The notes under the pieces were generated by a model. The model was not told where the DNA came from, did no database searches, and worked only from the letters and a program-made list of their open reading frames with translations. Shown piece after piece: positions 25,330 through 37,150 of a DNA stretch of 64,000 bases; within the stretch, counting starts at the first letter, position 1, and each line of letters begins with the position of its first letter. Where the stretch lies: contig OX388347.1 of assembly GCA_947579665.1 (NCBI GenBank), positions 26,466,562 through 26,530,561 on the forward strand, given 5' to 3'. The DNA comes from Sympetrum striolatum (taxonomy: Eukaryota > Arthropoda > Insecta > Odonata > Libellulidae). Position numbers and translations under genes: made by a program.

Positions 25330-26250
25330 CCGGTACAACTAAAATTCACAATCTTCCCGCATGAAACCGGCCCATGCCCTTCTTCCCTCGAGTTCGTTCA
25401 CATGTTTGCAAAAAATTGTTCTCACGGAGTGAAAGGGTTTCACAGATCATCGCCCAAGCAAAATGCCCCTTTCAGCGGTGACTTAATATCTCAAAAATCC
25501 GTAAAAAGGAAAATCTAATTATTCTTCTGACATCTCTCAGACGATTCAAACTTCGCGACGATGTGAGATTCGGAAATTGCACCCGTTTAACCGCGGAGAA
25601 GCACGCTAATCGTGAGTTCGAAATAAACCCGAGATCACAACACTTTCTCACTCGGAAACGAATGTTAAGATTGGAATAATAGTAAATCCAGTGGCAGTGA
25701 CATTGTGGCTAAAAATGTTATATATGGCTCATGCGAGAGACTGAATGAGCCCGATTTTGCCAGATAACAGCTCACGATCTCTCTATTAATGTGTAAAGCA
25801 TAACGAGACGATAAGCGACTCACGATATCCCGACGGCGGAAATTTAGAAAAAGGGCAGAAAGAGGAGTTCAAGAAAGGAACCTTTTTTGATCGAGGACAA
25901 ACCAATTACGCTTCTCCGAAAATAGCAAATCGAGACAGGAAAAGGATCCTGAGAATCGTGCTGTGGGCATCAGAATTTTTTCTCACCTGCGGCTAAAAAC
26001 ACTATTTTCGTACCGCTCGGAGATTTTGTGGATGGTGTTCAGCAAACAGGGAAATTTAGGAATCAAAATGTGCCCCGAAGAAAATCGGAAAGGACAAAGA
26101 GATATCTAAAAATAGAGAGTGAAAATGAGAGGATATAGAAAGTTTAACGATTCGGTGAAAAAAGGACGCCTCGGGGATTCCGTTTCTGAGAGGCTCGAAA
26201 AGAAAGAGTAGTGGTTAGTAACCTGGGACCGAAATTACCTTCCCCATTTC
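25330..26250. other. GC-richer island 9, no gene recognised
   Basis: A long CpG-containing, repeat-poor block with no open frame of note. Its texture matches the other islands. Confidence 0.3.
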
Positions 26251-28855
26251 TTACTTGATGGATTCTGATCGAAATTTAGGTTTGGAAATGGAATTTCGTG
26301 TGATTATTACGACCTGATATGAGTGATTCTTTATAATATATGGTTTCAAAAGAAGAAGTGCCAATCAAGAGATTTACGTGCCACAAGAGGCCCGAAGCCG
26401 AAGGTGCTTGCTTTATATAAAACTAATTTAATATCATCGTGAAATTTTACCTAAAGTTAGGTAATTTTCATTCAGAATTCTTCCACAAGATATTTTAATA
26501 CTGATTTCATTCCACCCATTTGAATTTTGTGTGCATATTAAATGGCTTAATAAAGTTTTAGAAGTATTAAATACCTTGTGTAAATATATTGTGAGCAAAT
26601 GTTTGGAAACGGTTAAGAAAATTCGAGTTATTCACAATTTTATATATTTCAAATTAACTTATTATTATTGCACGAACACTACAATTAGATTAAACGTCTG
26701 GTGGCAGTGGTACTACATATTATACAAAAATACATACATACAGTCATACACAGTCAAAGTAAGATAAAGATAGCCCTAATTACACAGAGTAAATTGAGGG
26801 GTAAACACTGTGTCTGTCAGGCATTTGCCTACGGAAGGAGGGAAACCCCTCGGAAAACCTACTTCCGATAGAAGTCAAGATATATACGTATTCATATTAT
26901 CTTCATGTAAGTCATACATATAATCAATTGATCAGTTTCGCTTCCATGTACATGAATGATAAAAAATTGTTTATAACACAATTAATATTCATGTGTTTGC
27001 CTCCGTCTCTCGATCATGACTTTTGTCCAGTCATCTCCTTGATTCATAATGAAACACGACAAAAGTTTTTTCAAAGGTTAAAAGTATGTTGTTTAATTCC
27101 AAACATACAGACAAGCCAGCACGCATTCCAAGTAGAATAAAGCAAGTATTATTATGGTTTATTAAGTATGAAAAACGATTACATCAGACACGTCATACAA
27201 ATCGAGGACAGTTAGGAGTATAAAAAGGCTAATTACATTATGTAACTCCATTATTTTTCGTGAAGAGACGACAAATGAGACGCTATAGAAGCTTTCGAGC
27301 GAAAACTCATTTCAAGGTGCAGTTTAAGTGATGAAATTTTCATTACACTCTTACCTGGACCAATTGGTTTACATATAGCACATTATCACTTTCGAAGTTT
27401 TTGGAAAACCAAAGTATCCATTTGTGGATTTTAAAACCCTTTGCGACTATTCCAGGTTGCATGTCTTTAAGCAGTAAGCTCAGTATTCTTTCCCTCCCTT
27501 CGTAAATGTAAATTTTAAATCTTTTCATACCCTAATACTATAACTAACACTTTTTAGAAAATCCCACTTCTTAGCTTTCGGAAGTGACTTTAAAGTAAGT
27601 TTCAACCAAGGAAGGAGAGAATATATCTGAAAGGATGTTCTTTCCCATCATTTTGATGGACATAGGCTATTTCAACTCTCGAGGAAACCACTCCTCTGAC
27701 TTCACCACGGCCATTAATCAATCGTTCATTCTAAAAAAATTCGCGAATTGCGAACAACGTGAGGTTTCATCAATTTTCTTGTCTTCACTCAACTTGAACA
27801 AATTGAGGGAATGGATACGGCAAGAGATCAAAGGTGACGTAATACTCAGAAAAAGCCTTTGAAAAGTTAACGTTTGAGGCCATGTGACATAAAACAAAAC
27901 AGAGAAGGGCGCGGCATACTTGCATCCAGAGCAACTGAGGAGTGACGGCAATGGAGACAAAAATGCAATTCTTTTCAAATCTGTACCAATGAGAGAGCTG
28001 AAGTATATGTCATCCAGTTCGTTATCATGTCCTTGTCAATGTCAAGATTTAGATGAATATGCACTCTGCGGGATCCTAAAGAAACGATTTGACTGACAGT
28101 TTGGAAAACTTGAGTAATTGAAGATAACGATCATATGAAAGAACCTATGAAAGAAACGATCCCATCAGGGCCGACCCGAGGTACATACATACACTGATTT
28201 ATTGGGAGTAAAACTGATTTTTTGTCATTCCAGAGATATATATATATATATAAGTGAATTTTGTGAAATCGTTTGTAGATTTTATAAAATGTTGTTAGTA
28301 ATAATATGGTGATCTTATGAAAACATCTCTCATATTAATTTAATTGTTAGTGCATTAATTATTATAAAGAATAAAAACTAATAAGTTGGATAAATTAGTA
28401 GCAATTAGATACACCGTAGATGAATAGTAATTGCGTTCGACTGAGTCATTGAAAACTGTACGAAATAAGATTAATAATTTCAATCGCAATTCTCTCAAGT
28501 TGTTCGCTTGTTAGCCTGACAATTTCTGTAAGCATTTAGTATAACTACATAGAATATAAAAAGCGGGAGGAATTGTTATTTAAAGACCTGAATTATGATT
28601 CGAAAGTTAAATAGTTCAATCGCATTAATTTTATTGTACGAAAATAAGATTGAAACGGTCGTTAAAATCTCCTTGCTAAGAGAAATATTAAAACAAGTAG
28701 ACAAAATAAGTTATGTTGAACCTATGTCATACAACTCCTACTCACGTTTAAATTTCCATCTATGGAAAAGTTTCTACAGCTAATTACTTCTTCCATAAGT
28801 ATTTCTTTACGGCCGATTCATTTTCATTGCAAGAGAGTCAACGTGAGTACATTAC
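26251..28855. other. AT-rich stretch with a possible SINE-tail fragment
   Basis: Within 26790-26870 the words GTCAGGCATTTGCC and GGGAAACCCCTCGG, with GAGGGGT and ACCCCTC inverted around them, look unlike the surrounding AT-rich DNA and resemble interspersed-repeat sequence. There is no second copy in the window to confirm it. An (AT)n run sits at 28236-28252. No gene recognised. Confidence 0.3.
28236..28252. repeat. (AT)n microsatellite
   Basis: A run of about eight AT units. Confidence 0.9.
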
Positions 28856-28859
28856 GATC

Positions 28860-29590
28860 AGATATGTCATGAATTTTCCCTTTTCATTTCATGAGAAAAC
28901 ATCTTTTTAGAGTGAGGCTTCCACGAGTTTGTGGGTGATCGCCCACGTCGACTCCACTGACAACTGAGAGGCTGGAATCGGCAATGAATGGCGAGAGCAC
29001 TTATGAACGAAATGGGCTCGGTCGTTCTTGATCGGCGAGAAACTAGATCCACGAGTCAGGGACTGGTATCTTAACATATTCCAACTTTAATAATCCGACG
29101 CGAAATAAAAATGGAGAAAAAGGAACGCAAGAAATATCCGATACCGTTAAGTTCCTCTCCGGAGGATTTTTCCGCCGAGGCGAAACAGCTCGGAGACGGC
29201 TCTACGATAAATCTTTTGCCCCCGTGAGTTCGAGCAATCGGCACTTTTAATGGATGGAAATCTGGTTTATCACGTCTTCATCGCGAGATCCTTATCTTTC
29301 ACAACAACTCCAGAGATCAAAAGCATTTACGCTCCTTAATGCCTCACCTTCGCGAACGGGAAAATGGAGGCAAAAGAAACTTCTGTTCCGCGCCATTAAC
29401 TGTTCCTCTATGCAAATTTATGAATCACGAAAGTGACAATAAAAGCGAGCAGTTTGGATGTGAAAGGGTAACTCGGAGAAGCTGGTTTAATTGTCGCCGG
29501 AGGGGCTTTCAAAGAACTTTCGAGCGCGATTCAGAATTCTTTAGGAATATCTGACGAGGGACTCGATTTGATTAATCGCTGATACATCAA
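28860..29590. other. GC-richer island 10 with clustered factor-like sites
   Basis: This CpG-containing, repeat-poor block carries an exact POU octamer ATGCAAAT at 29410-29417, followed by TTATGA, then CAATAAAA (posterior-Hox-type, 29437-29444), CTTTCAAAG (TCF-like, about 29507) and the palindrome GATTAATC (K50 homeodomain type, 29570-29577). The short frames at 28867-29052, 29254-29436 and 29339-29554 overlap and are unrecognised. It is a candidate enhancer by texture. Confidence 0.35.
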
Positions 29591-31617
29591 TAGATACATA
29601 AATACATTAAATGAGAGCAAGGGCAGCCTAAAATGAAAATAATTTTAAATAAATAGCACAGCATTAGAGATAAAAAGATAATTTGTTTCAACATAAAACA
29701 ATAAAATAAAAATACGTCCAATTTTTTTTCTTCTTTAAGTATATCATTTATCTTATGTTACCTTGCTCCTTAACCATTTACAGTCGTCATTTATAGGGAA
29801 AAGTGATAATCAAATTTTCTAAAAATTAACTCCCCAAGAAATTGTTCCGACCAATTTCATTCAATAAATATATTCTTTCATACATCATGAACATTTCATT
29901 CATTCATGAACATCAAATTTAACCTTGGCTTTAACTTTGTTATTGATTCATACATTTACCAGAAACATTCTTCTGGTCTAGGCAATATGACTAATTTAAA
30001 AGGTATTAAGAGGCCTCGACAAAGGAATAACAACTTAAATTATGAATAAATTGTAATATTAAAATTTATAAAATAAAAGGTATTAGGTTTAAAGGTAACT
30101 TTTATTGTCAACAAGCGGAAGTTTTTTTCTAAAAATCATACAATAAAGATGAAGAATACTTTTGTTTAATATGAGCAATAAGGCGTTGATGAAATTTCGT
30201 CCATCAAACATTATGGATTTTCAACTTTCAGCACGATTAGGAGATATTATATTTTTAAGGAATGTATCAATTAGAAATGAACGCACTCTACCACATGATA
30301 AATCAATTTCAAGATGGGGGTAAAAATAATTCTAAAATAGAGACCGGTCGAAGAAAATATATACATATAATACAAGTGGTCTCGCCACCAAAGAAGCATC
30401 AACAGGCAAATCGGATTAAGATGTAGTGAATCATATGGAAGAGAAGTAATTTTGCATTGAATAATACCACTCAAAATGTCACATCCTACGCTAAATTTAC
30501 AATATTTTAGTACTTTGTATGTAAATCTGGATTTGTATAAAGACATCGCTCAATAGCGCTGCTCATTTGACGAACAAAAACCCCTTTACCACATCGTTAG
30601 AACTGCTGAAAAGTGACGTCAAAGGTTATTTACAACATTTCAGATTGAAATGCAGACAGTTTATCCCTTTCACATATTTCCATACGCACGCTCTATCTCT
30701 TCTGTCACTCATTCACGCGTCGTAAAATTCATATTAGTTTCTCCATGTTCACTCCGAAATCCTTTCCCACTCTCAGACGAGTTCTGAATATCCGACAGAT
30801 AAACAAATTACCCAATTCTCTTCAACTAGTATGGCGAAATAGCGCATATGAAAAACTGAATAGGTCAAGTCATCGGGCATGGCGTAAAAGAGTAGTCCGG
30901 GTTGCCTAAGGCGACGGCGTGGTTACAGGAATAATAATGAGGAAATCTAAAAAAAGGAATACAAATTTGTGCTCTCTACTTAACATCATAACAATAAAGT
31001 ATCAGCTATTAAAGGCTCGAGAATATATATTATACATGCAAGGCGATGTTAAGTGTCTTGTAGACAGATGATAAATGACGAGTCAAAGTAAGTGACAAGA
31101 GGCATTTCTGAGCGCGTTATTTTTGCTTCATGAACTACAGCATTGGCTCTGACTTCCCGACTTAGATACATAATTAAATAAAAGCCTCGTGCGGCAGGTC
31201 TCTTTATTAATCCCTTCAGCGGATATGGACGTATTCATTATATTGATTTCAATTAGGTTTGTTTAATAAGGTATATAGGGAGAATATATCGAAAGAAAAA
31301 GCGGTAGTTATGAATACAGTTCAAATATCAGATTTGATGAAATCACTTTCCTAACAAATAATTGAATTTACCCAGTATTTTACCAATTAATAACAAGAAA
31401 ATAATAGGACCATCCTCGGGCAGAAATGTATGAATTTCATTAATCCCCATTTGTTTTGACAATATAATTTGGAATTCCATGTCATCATCTTCTTGTATAA
31501 TCAATATACAGTTTTATATCTCTACGAATTATTGCCAAATTTTACTATAGTAGAATATGGTGCTAGTTACGAGTAAGTACAACATTTTATAGGCGCATTG
31601 TTAATATATTGTATAGA
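29591..31617. other. AT-rich non-coding stretch
   Basis: Nothing gene-like. It includes an exact CRE palindrome TGACGTCA at 30614-30621 and a small direct repeat of CATGAACAT near 29886-29910. Confidence 0.35.
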
Positions 31618-31625
31618 GTATAAAC

Positions 31626-32276
31626 CAGGGGTACTCAACCTTTTTTTGGCACCTGGGCACCAAAGAGCGTTTCCGAAAGCGAAGCGGGCACCACATAACA
31701 TTTCCGTCCATGGTGACATTCAGACCATCCCTTGGCAATATTTCCACTTTACCAGTTAACAGTTGGCCTTTCGAAAAAAAAAAACGTTCCATGGTAAATA
31801 AGATCCAAAATATTACAACGTATATAATTTCATCACAACCTCACATCTCATATATGAGAACTTCTCATGTGAGAAAGTCTATCTCCAAAGAAGATTTGAT
31901 AACGGGGAATACATCTGGTATGAAGGTTTTCGCTGCATGTGCACCGCTGCGTTCCGAAAAGCAGCAGTCCTTGATTACGAGGAGTTTGATACATTGATAA
32001 GCTGAGACGAGCCGAATCTTCGCATTCGTATAATGAATTAAATATGACATAGAAACGCGTCTTGCTAATCTGGACATAGGCGATAAGAGGGGTAAAATGC
32101 TTACGAAACCTAAGACCAGGCCAACCAAGTTTATGACTCCTTCCCCTCCAAACCTCCACTCTATCCCCGATAGTGCAATCCCAAGAAATAATGTTGTAGA
32201 AATTAAAAAAATCTTTTTACCGAAGCTTAGCGGGCACTGTACGAGGTCACTTCGGGCACCAGGTTGGGTACCCCTG
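31626..32276. mobile_element. Non-autonomous hAT-type transposon (651 bp) with 8-bp TSD
   Basis: The left end reads CAGGGGTACTCAACCT. The right end, read in reverse complement, is CAGGGGTACCCAACCT, so the terminal inverted repeats match at 15 of 16 positions. Both ends are flanked by the exact 8-bp duplication GTATAAAC (31618-31625 and 32277-32284). An 8-bp duplication with CAGGGGT-type ends is the established signature of the hAT superfamily. Subterminal GGGCACC/GGTGCCC words add further inverted symmetry. The element is too short to code for a hAT transposase (typically about 600 residues). A minus frame of 140 codons (31865-32287) starts in the flanking duplication and has no transposase motif, so I treat the element as non-autonomous. 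The exact duplication suggests a fairly recent insertion. Confidence 0.9.
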
Positions 32277-32289
32277 GTATAAACCATCT

Positions 32290-32889
32290 TGAAACGAAAC
32301 GCTTTGTAACCTTCACGATATACATTTCAGTCGAGAGGTTTCAACAAATTGACAGCTTAGGTAGAAGATGTCAATATCTTGACAAAACCAACAGACTGAA
32401 ATTAAATTGGAGAAGTAACAAACCGTTTCTCTTTTAAGATTGTTTTTACAAAATTCCCCTAGGTCATGACTGACCATATTAATTTTATTGTATAGTGAAT
32501 GTTTGCAGACACTAGATTCTAAACAAAATTGAGTAAACATCTTCTAAATGAGAGAAGAATTGACGGTTGAGAAAATAAAATAATAATGAAAAGACACGGA
32601 TTCTTCTTTATCTTACTCTATTTTTTAAAAGCATTTTCCTGAATAGAGGCAAATAGTAAACTGGAGGCCAAAGATAATAAACGTCAACTTGGATATAAAT
32701 CGAAGTGCCTCGTACAAAAAATTCTATGATCCGCTTGAAAACAAATACACGAAATACGGGTGACAAAATAAAAGGAAAAGAATATCTATCCAAATTTGAA
32801 GGCTACGTCCATTTTAGCGGTAAGTTGGAGGCGTATCCGATATTAACTTACAACACATATCGCCACATTCCAAATGATTCGCTGAATGT
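32290..32889. other. AT-rich non-coding stretch
   Basis: Nothing recognised. Confidence 0.35.
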
Positions 32890-33200
32890 AGATGTTTTTC
32901 GGCACAGCGGAGAGATTTGTCCCTTTGATGTTCCGAAGGAGGACAAAAATAGAACAGAATCTGATTGTGGATCCATTCTTGCTTGCCGCTTCCGCCTTCC
33001 GCACTTCCCATTCGCCACACGTACTCGATGAACGAACCGCGGAGCAGAATATTTTACGAGAACATCAAACAAATACAATGCAACTCTGCTTACCGAGAAA
33101 TACGGCGGCAGTGTTTTTTCCTCGACCAGTTCGTGCCACTTGTCCAGACGAATGGCTGGCGATAAATCTTTATAAAACGAAAGACGATAGAAAATATGAG
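32890..33200. other. GC-richer island 11, no gene recognised
   Basis: Frames are open in several registers on both strands (plus 32705-33031, 32892-33251, 32965-33165; minus 32814-33020, 32848-33078). None has a recognised domain. With so many frames open at once, composition is the likely cause, although a short exon cannot be excluded. Confidence 0.3.
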
Positions 33201-34789
33201 AGGAAAATAGAAACGCTCCGAATCGATGCCTCTAGAGAGATAAACAAGTAAGAAGCTCGACAAATTAGTGGAGTTAAAGATATATGATTGCGTGAGTGTT
33301 ATGTGAACGGCATTTAAGTTTTGTAACCTGCTTTTTGGCATAAAGCTAATTTGAGAAAATTAATGCGAATTCTAGAAATTAAAAAATTAAACTAGCTATT
33401 AAATATATTCAACTGACGATGAAAGAGCAGCAAAGAATCTTTAATGATGTTTTTAATTTCTGCCAACCGGTAAATTCTCGATAGTGCATTTCTTGCGCAA
33501 TAAACTTAACAAATGTTATAAAGTTGAGCAACTTCTTTTTTCCACGTATTTTATACCTGAATTTTGCAAAATTTAAAATCCCACAACCGCGAAATAAACT
33601 AACATCCTTCTAACAATTTTCTGAGTATGATATACAGCTGGAAGCTATAATCATTTGATTTCACTTTACGTATAAAGTTCTCTCACTATCTGCATATACT
33701 AAATTCACTTGCAACAAAAACTACCACTGAAAAAGAAGCATTTCTGCTAAACACTAATCAGCTCAGTGTTCAACGCTCACTCTTCATTAAACGAAAATAA
33801 GATAACGATCAACACTTGGAATAAAAAACGAAATAGGCTTACTTCAACGTAATTAAATGATTATTTCAGCGTTATGTCATCAAATTTCTTCTTCCGTTTG
33901 CTTTCATATGTATATCTTAAAAAAAACAATTCCACGCATAATTATAATTACTATTCACTGTCATTTATAGCTTTGAATTGAGATACCCATAAATTATGCA
34001 ACAGAGTTCTGAAGTCATTTATTCTTAGAAGTGGCTTTCTGCGAATCATTTTGGATGTTGTGCTACCAAAAGAAAAGAATAAAATCCTTACAGCACATTT
34101 GTTAGATAAATTAGAAAGCTTCACCAGGAAAACAGCATGTTTAGTAGTTGTCATAGGCTATAAAATAGGTTGCAAATCAGGACACTAAATATGTAATTAT
34201 CACCCAATCAATGATTGTAAATAGGTTAGAAGTGCTCCTGGGAATGGCTAACGACTTAGTAAATATAGCTTTGAATGCAGCTTGACTTCCCACACTCTCT
34301 ATTACATAACTCATTTACATGCAGTCAAAAACTACAGCTACAACAATAATTCAACAATATTAAAATTAAATGTGTAAGTATGAAATAGAGATACTTTTAC
34401 TTCTTCATAAAGTATTTCAAATGAATTTCGACCTCAGTAATTGTATCAATAAAGTAAGTATCAGATATTAAAATTAAAATTAAATAAAATATCGTCTTAA
34501 TCTTACCCCGTGCATATATTAAATAATGTTAAATCAGGTTTTTCTCATATTTATCAACTTTCTGGTGCTTTTGACCTTCAGGAAAGTAGTTTTGGAAACA
34601 AATACTTGTATAAATAATAGTAGGCTAGACCAAGGAGCAATCACTGCATATTCAAACCAGCTATAGATGGATTCAAAGTAGGATTTTGGCGCGTTGAGAA
34701 CGAATTGTACGTGGAATTTATAATATTTTATTGTCTTTTTAAATAAGGGTACAGGAGAGGAAAAATAAAGTAAGGAAGTTTCTTTTCGC
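33201..34789. other. AT-rich non-coding stretch
   Basis: Nothing recognised on either strand. Confidence 0.35.
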
Positions 34790-35400
34790 GAATATAATGA
34801 AGTCCATCAACTTCCTGCAATATCCTTTCCTTTACTACGATAACCTTTCGCCGACTTTTCAAATTTCCCCCACATCTCACTCTGAGAGACAGCACCATAT
34901 TAAAACGCCGTGAATATTAACTGTTTCCACTCGTGGAGAAAACATCCGATCGAGAAGAGCGGAAAGACGCGAAACGGAGAAGCAATCGAAAGAAGGCGCG
35001 GCGGGAGGTCGGAATAGATATCGAAGCAAAAATAAAGAAAGAAGAAGTGAAAGGAGGAGTTGAAAGGGTCGACGATTGCGTATGTAGGAGAAGGAGATAG
35101 GGGAAGAGAGAGGAGGGGGAGAAGGAGAGAAAAAGAAGGTGAGGAGGGATGAAAGAAAACGAGGGAAATGGCTACAGCAGCCGCCAGACTGCTTGCCGCG
35201 ACTTCTCTAAAACAGGTTCCGTCGATCTGCTCCCCTAAAAAAAGGCACAAGACTACGCGGACACGTAGTCCTAAAAATACATTAAAACGAAAAATAAGAG
35301 AGCTCGCGACGGAGAGGGTGGGAGGATAAGGATGGGGAAGAGAAAGAAAAGAAAGACGAGGAAAGATGAACGGGGAGGAGAGATGAACGTGGAAAAGTAC
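34790..35400. other. GC-richer island 12 with long polypurine tracts
   Basis: From about 35025 to 35165 and 35295 to 35400 the plus strand is almost entirely A and G, with only a few pyrimidine interruptions. This explains the 116-codon minus frame at 34900-35250, which is a serine-, leucine- and proline-rich string. Possible roles include triplex formation or binding of GAGA-like factors; neither is shown here. Confidence 0.45.
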
Positions 35401-35999
35401 AGAGAATTGTTGAGAATAAACTTAGGAAATATCGCATGAAAATTCAATAGGTTTGAAAGAGCTACGTTGAGGATATACTAAATGAAGTGTAAATAATATA
35501 TGAAAACAGTTAAGTTCTAAACTGATATGTTGACTTTAAAGTGAGCCATTGACGAGCAAAGTATCCACTTTGAGGTCGATTATCTCGGTAAATATAAAAA
35601 TAAATTTCCGAGCAGACAGACATATAATAAAGAGTGTTGGTGCGTATAAACAAGCTATTAAGTAAAGGATAGGTGGCTCTTCTTACTGAAATATATTGTC
35701 GGAAATACATAATTCCCAAGACAAAAATAGATAATTTATCAACTGAAAAATAATCTATGAGGAAAAAGCACCGTTCATATCTAGTCATATTAAAAATATA
35801 AACCACCAACGTTTACCTTATCTAATGAATTCAAGATAAGGAAAAATTATTGAATAAAAGGAGGTATTGAAGACTTAAGGGGGTAGAAACGTATAAATAA
35901 AAGAGAGGAAAGCTAATATGTTACTCCAAGTGCTTCATAAAAATAAACTAAATGCCGAGTTCGGTGAAATGTCCTAAATAATGGCGCATTTATCAATTA
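35401..35999. other. AT-rich non-coding stretch
   Basis: Nothing recognised; the 99-codon minus frame at 35510-35809 has no domain. Confidence 0.35.
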
Positions 36000-37150
36000 T
36001 GGAAATGTGATAGTCGCAATGACGCCAGCTTAGGTATCCTGCTTATACATTCAGTCCTGAAGCAATAATACAAATGCAAATGGCGATGTAAATCTTACAC
36101 GTGTAATCGCTTTAACGCTTAATGGCCGAACCGACGCCCTCGTAACACGTCGGCGAAGGATCAATGAAGGTCCGGAGGTAATTGAAATGCTGGGGATCTC
36201 ATTTCGCACCTCCGTCGAGTCAATCTGCAAGAAACCGAGGAGAGCAAACTCGTACGATCCCCGAGTAATTTTAACTGACGACTCCGTTGTTTGCATGAAC
36301 GAGCGCTAACCCACTTACCACCGCTGCGAATCTTTAGTGCAAATTGATCCTCGCAGGTGGAGGAATCACCCATCGGGGTATAATTCGAAGTAATCGAGGA
36401 AAGCTTTATTTTCGCCTAATTTCGCTGGCGCCAGTCCTTCGGCTGGGATCAGCTCGCTAAAAGATATCGGAAACGGAAGAAGATTCCATTTCTTACCTCT
36501 TCTTTCATTATCCCGAAATGGTCTAATTACATTCCGTGGGAGAGCGGGGAGTGGCGAAGGAAAAGGGTGAAAAAACCGGCGATGAGGGAGAAAACGCAAA
36601 AGAAGAGGTGGAAATCTGGTTAATGCGGGGAAGAGTTATTACCATGAGCATATCAGAGGGCATTTTCGACATCTTCGACCCGCCCCGGGCGATGTTTTTC
36701 GGGAAGGTGGGGCCGAAGAACTTCCCAGCCAGAGGGTGATTCTGCAAACAGGTGTCCTCTCCGCCTCCACGTCCCTCTTCGTAACACACCCACCAATTTC
36801 CACCCCCTTCTTTGGTCGACCGCACAGTGTTGCCAAAAACGGATCCGCGGCGGTACCGCGGCAAGAGGACCGGCAGCGAATGAGACGGGAATATACGATG
36901 TTTGCGAGAGGAACTGGAATGGATGATCTGGAGATTACGTTACGAGATACGCGACGGGTTTTTTCTTCGAATGTGAAGGGAGAGAGATGGTTTCGACGCA
37001 CCTGGTCCGTTTGTAGCCTTGGAGAATTCTTTTCCGCTTATAAATTTTCCCTCCCCCGCGCACGCCTTATGTTCATTTCATGCGGAGGCAAGACGGGGAG
37101 CAAATGGACGCAACTTATCACTACGGAGGCGTATGTTGGACGCTAGCTTC
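36000..37150. other. GC-richer island 13, largest island
   Basis: The block starts with an exact POU octamer ATGCAAAT at 36074-36081 and becomes strongly CpG-rich from 36120 to 37150. Long frames lie on both strands over the same bases (plus 36736-37146, 136 codons; minus 36639-37001, 120 codons; minus 36523-36864, 113 codons). Their mutual overlap and lack of domains argue for compositional openness. Of all islands this is the one where a hidden exon or CpG-type promoter would be least surprising, but I cannot show it. Confidence 0.3.

Noticed and set aside
31865..32287. 140-codon minus frame covering most of the hAT-type element
   Set aside because: It starts in the flanking duplication, lacks BED-finger or hAT dimerisation motifs, and is far too short for a transposase.
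36736..37146. 136-codon plus frame in the largest island
   Set aside because: It overlaps equally long minus frames. No domain, no start context and an arginine-rich composition point to chance openness.
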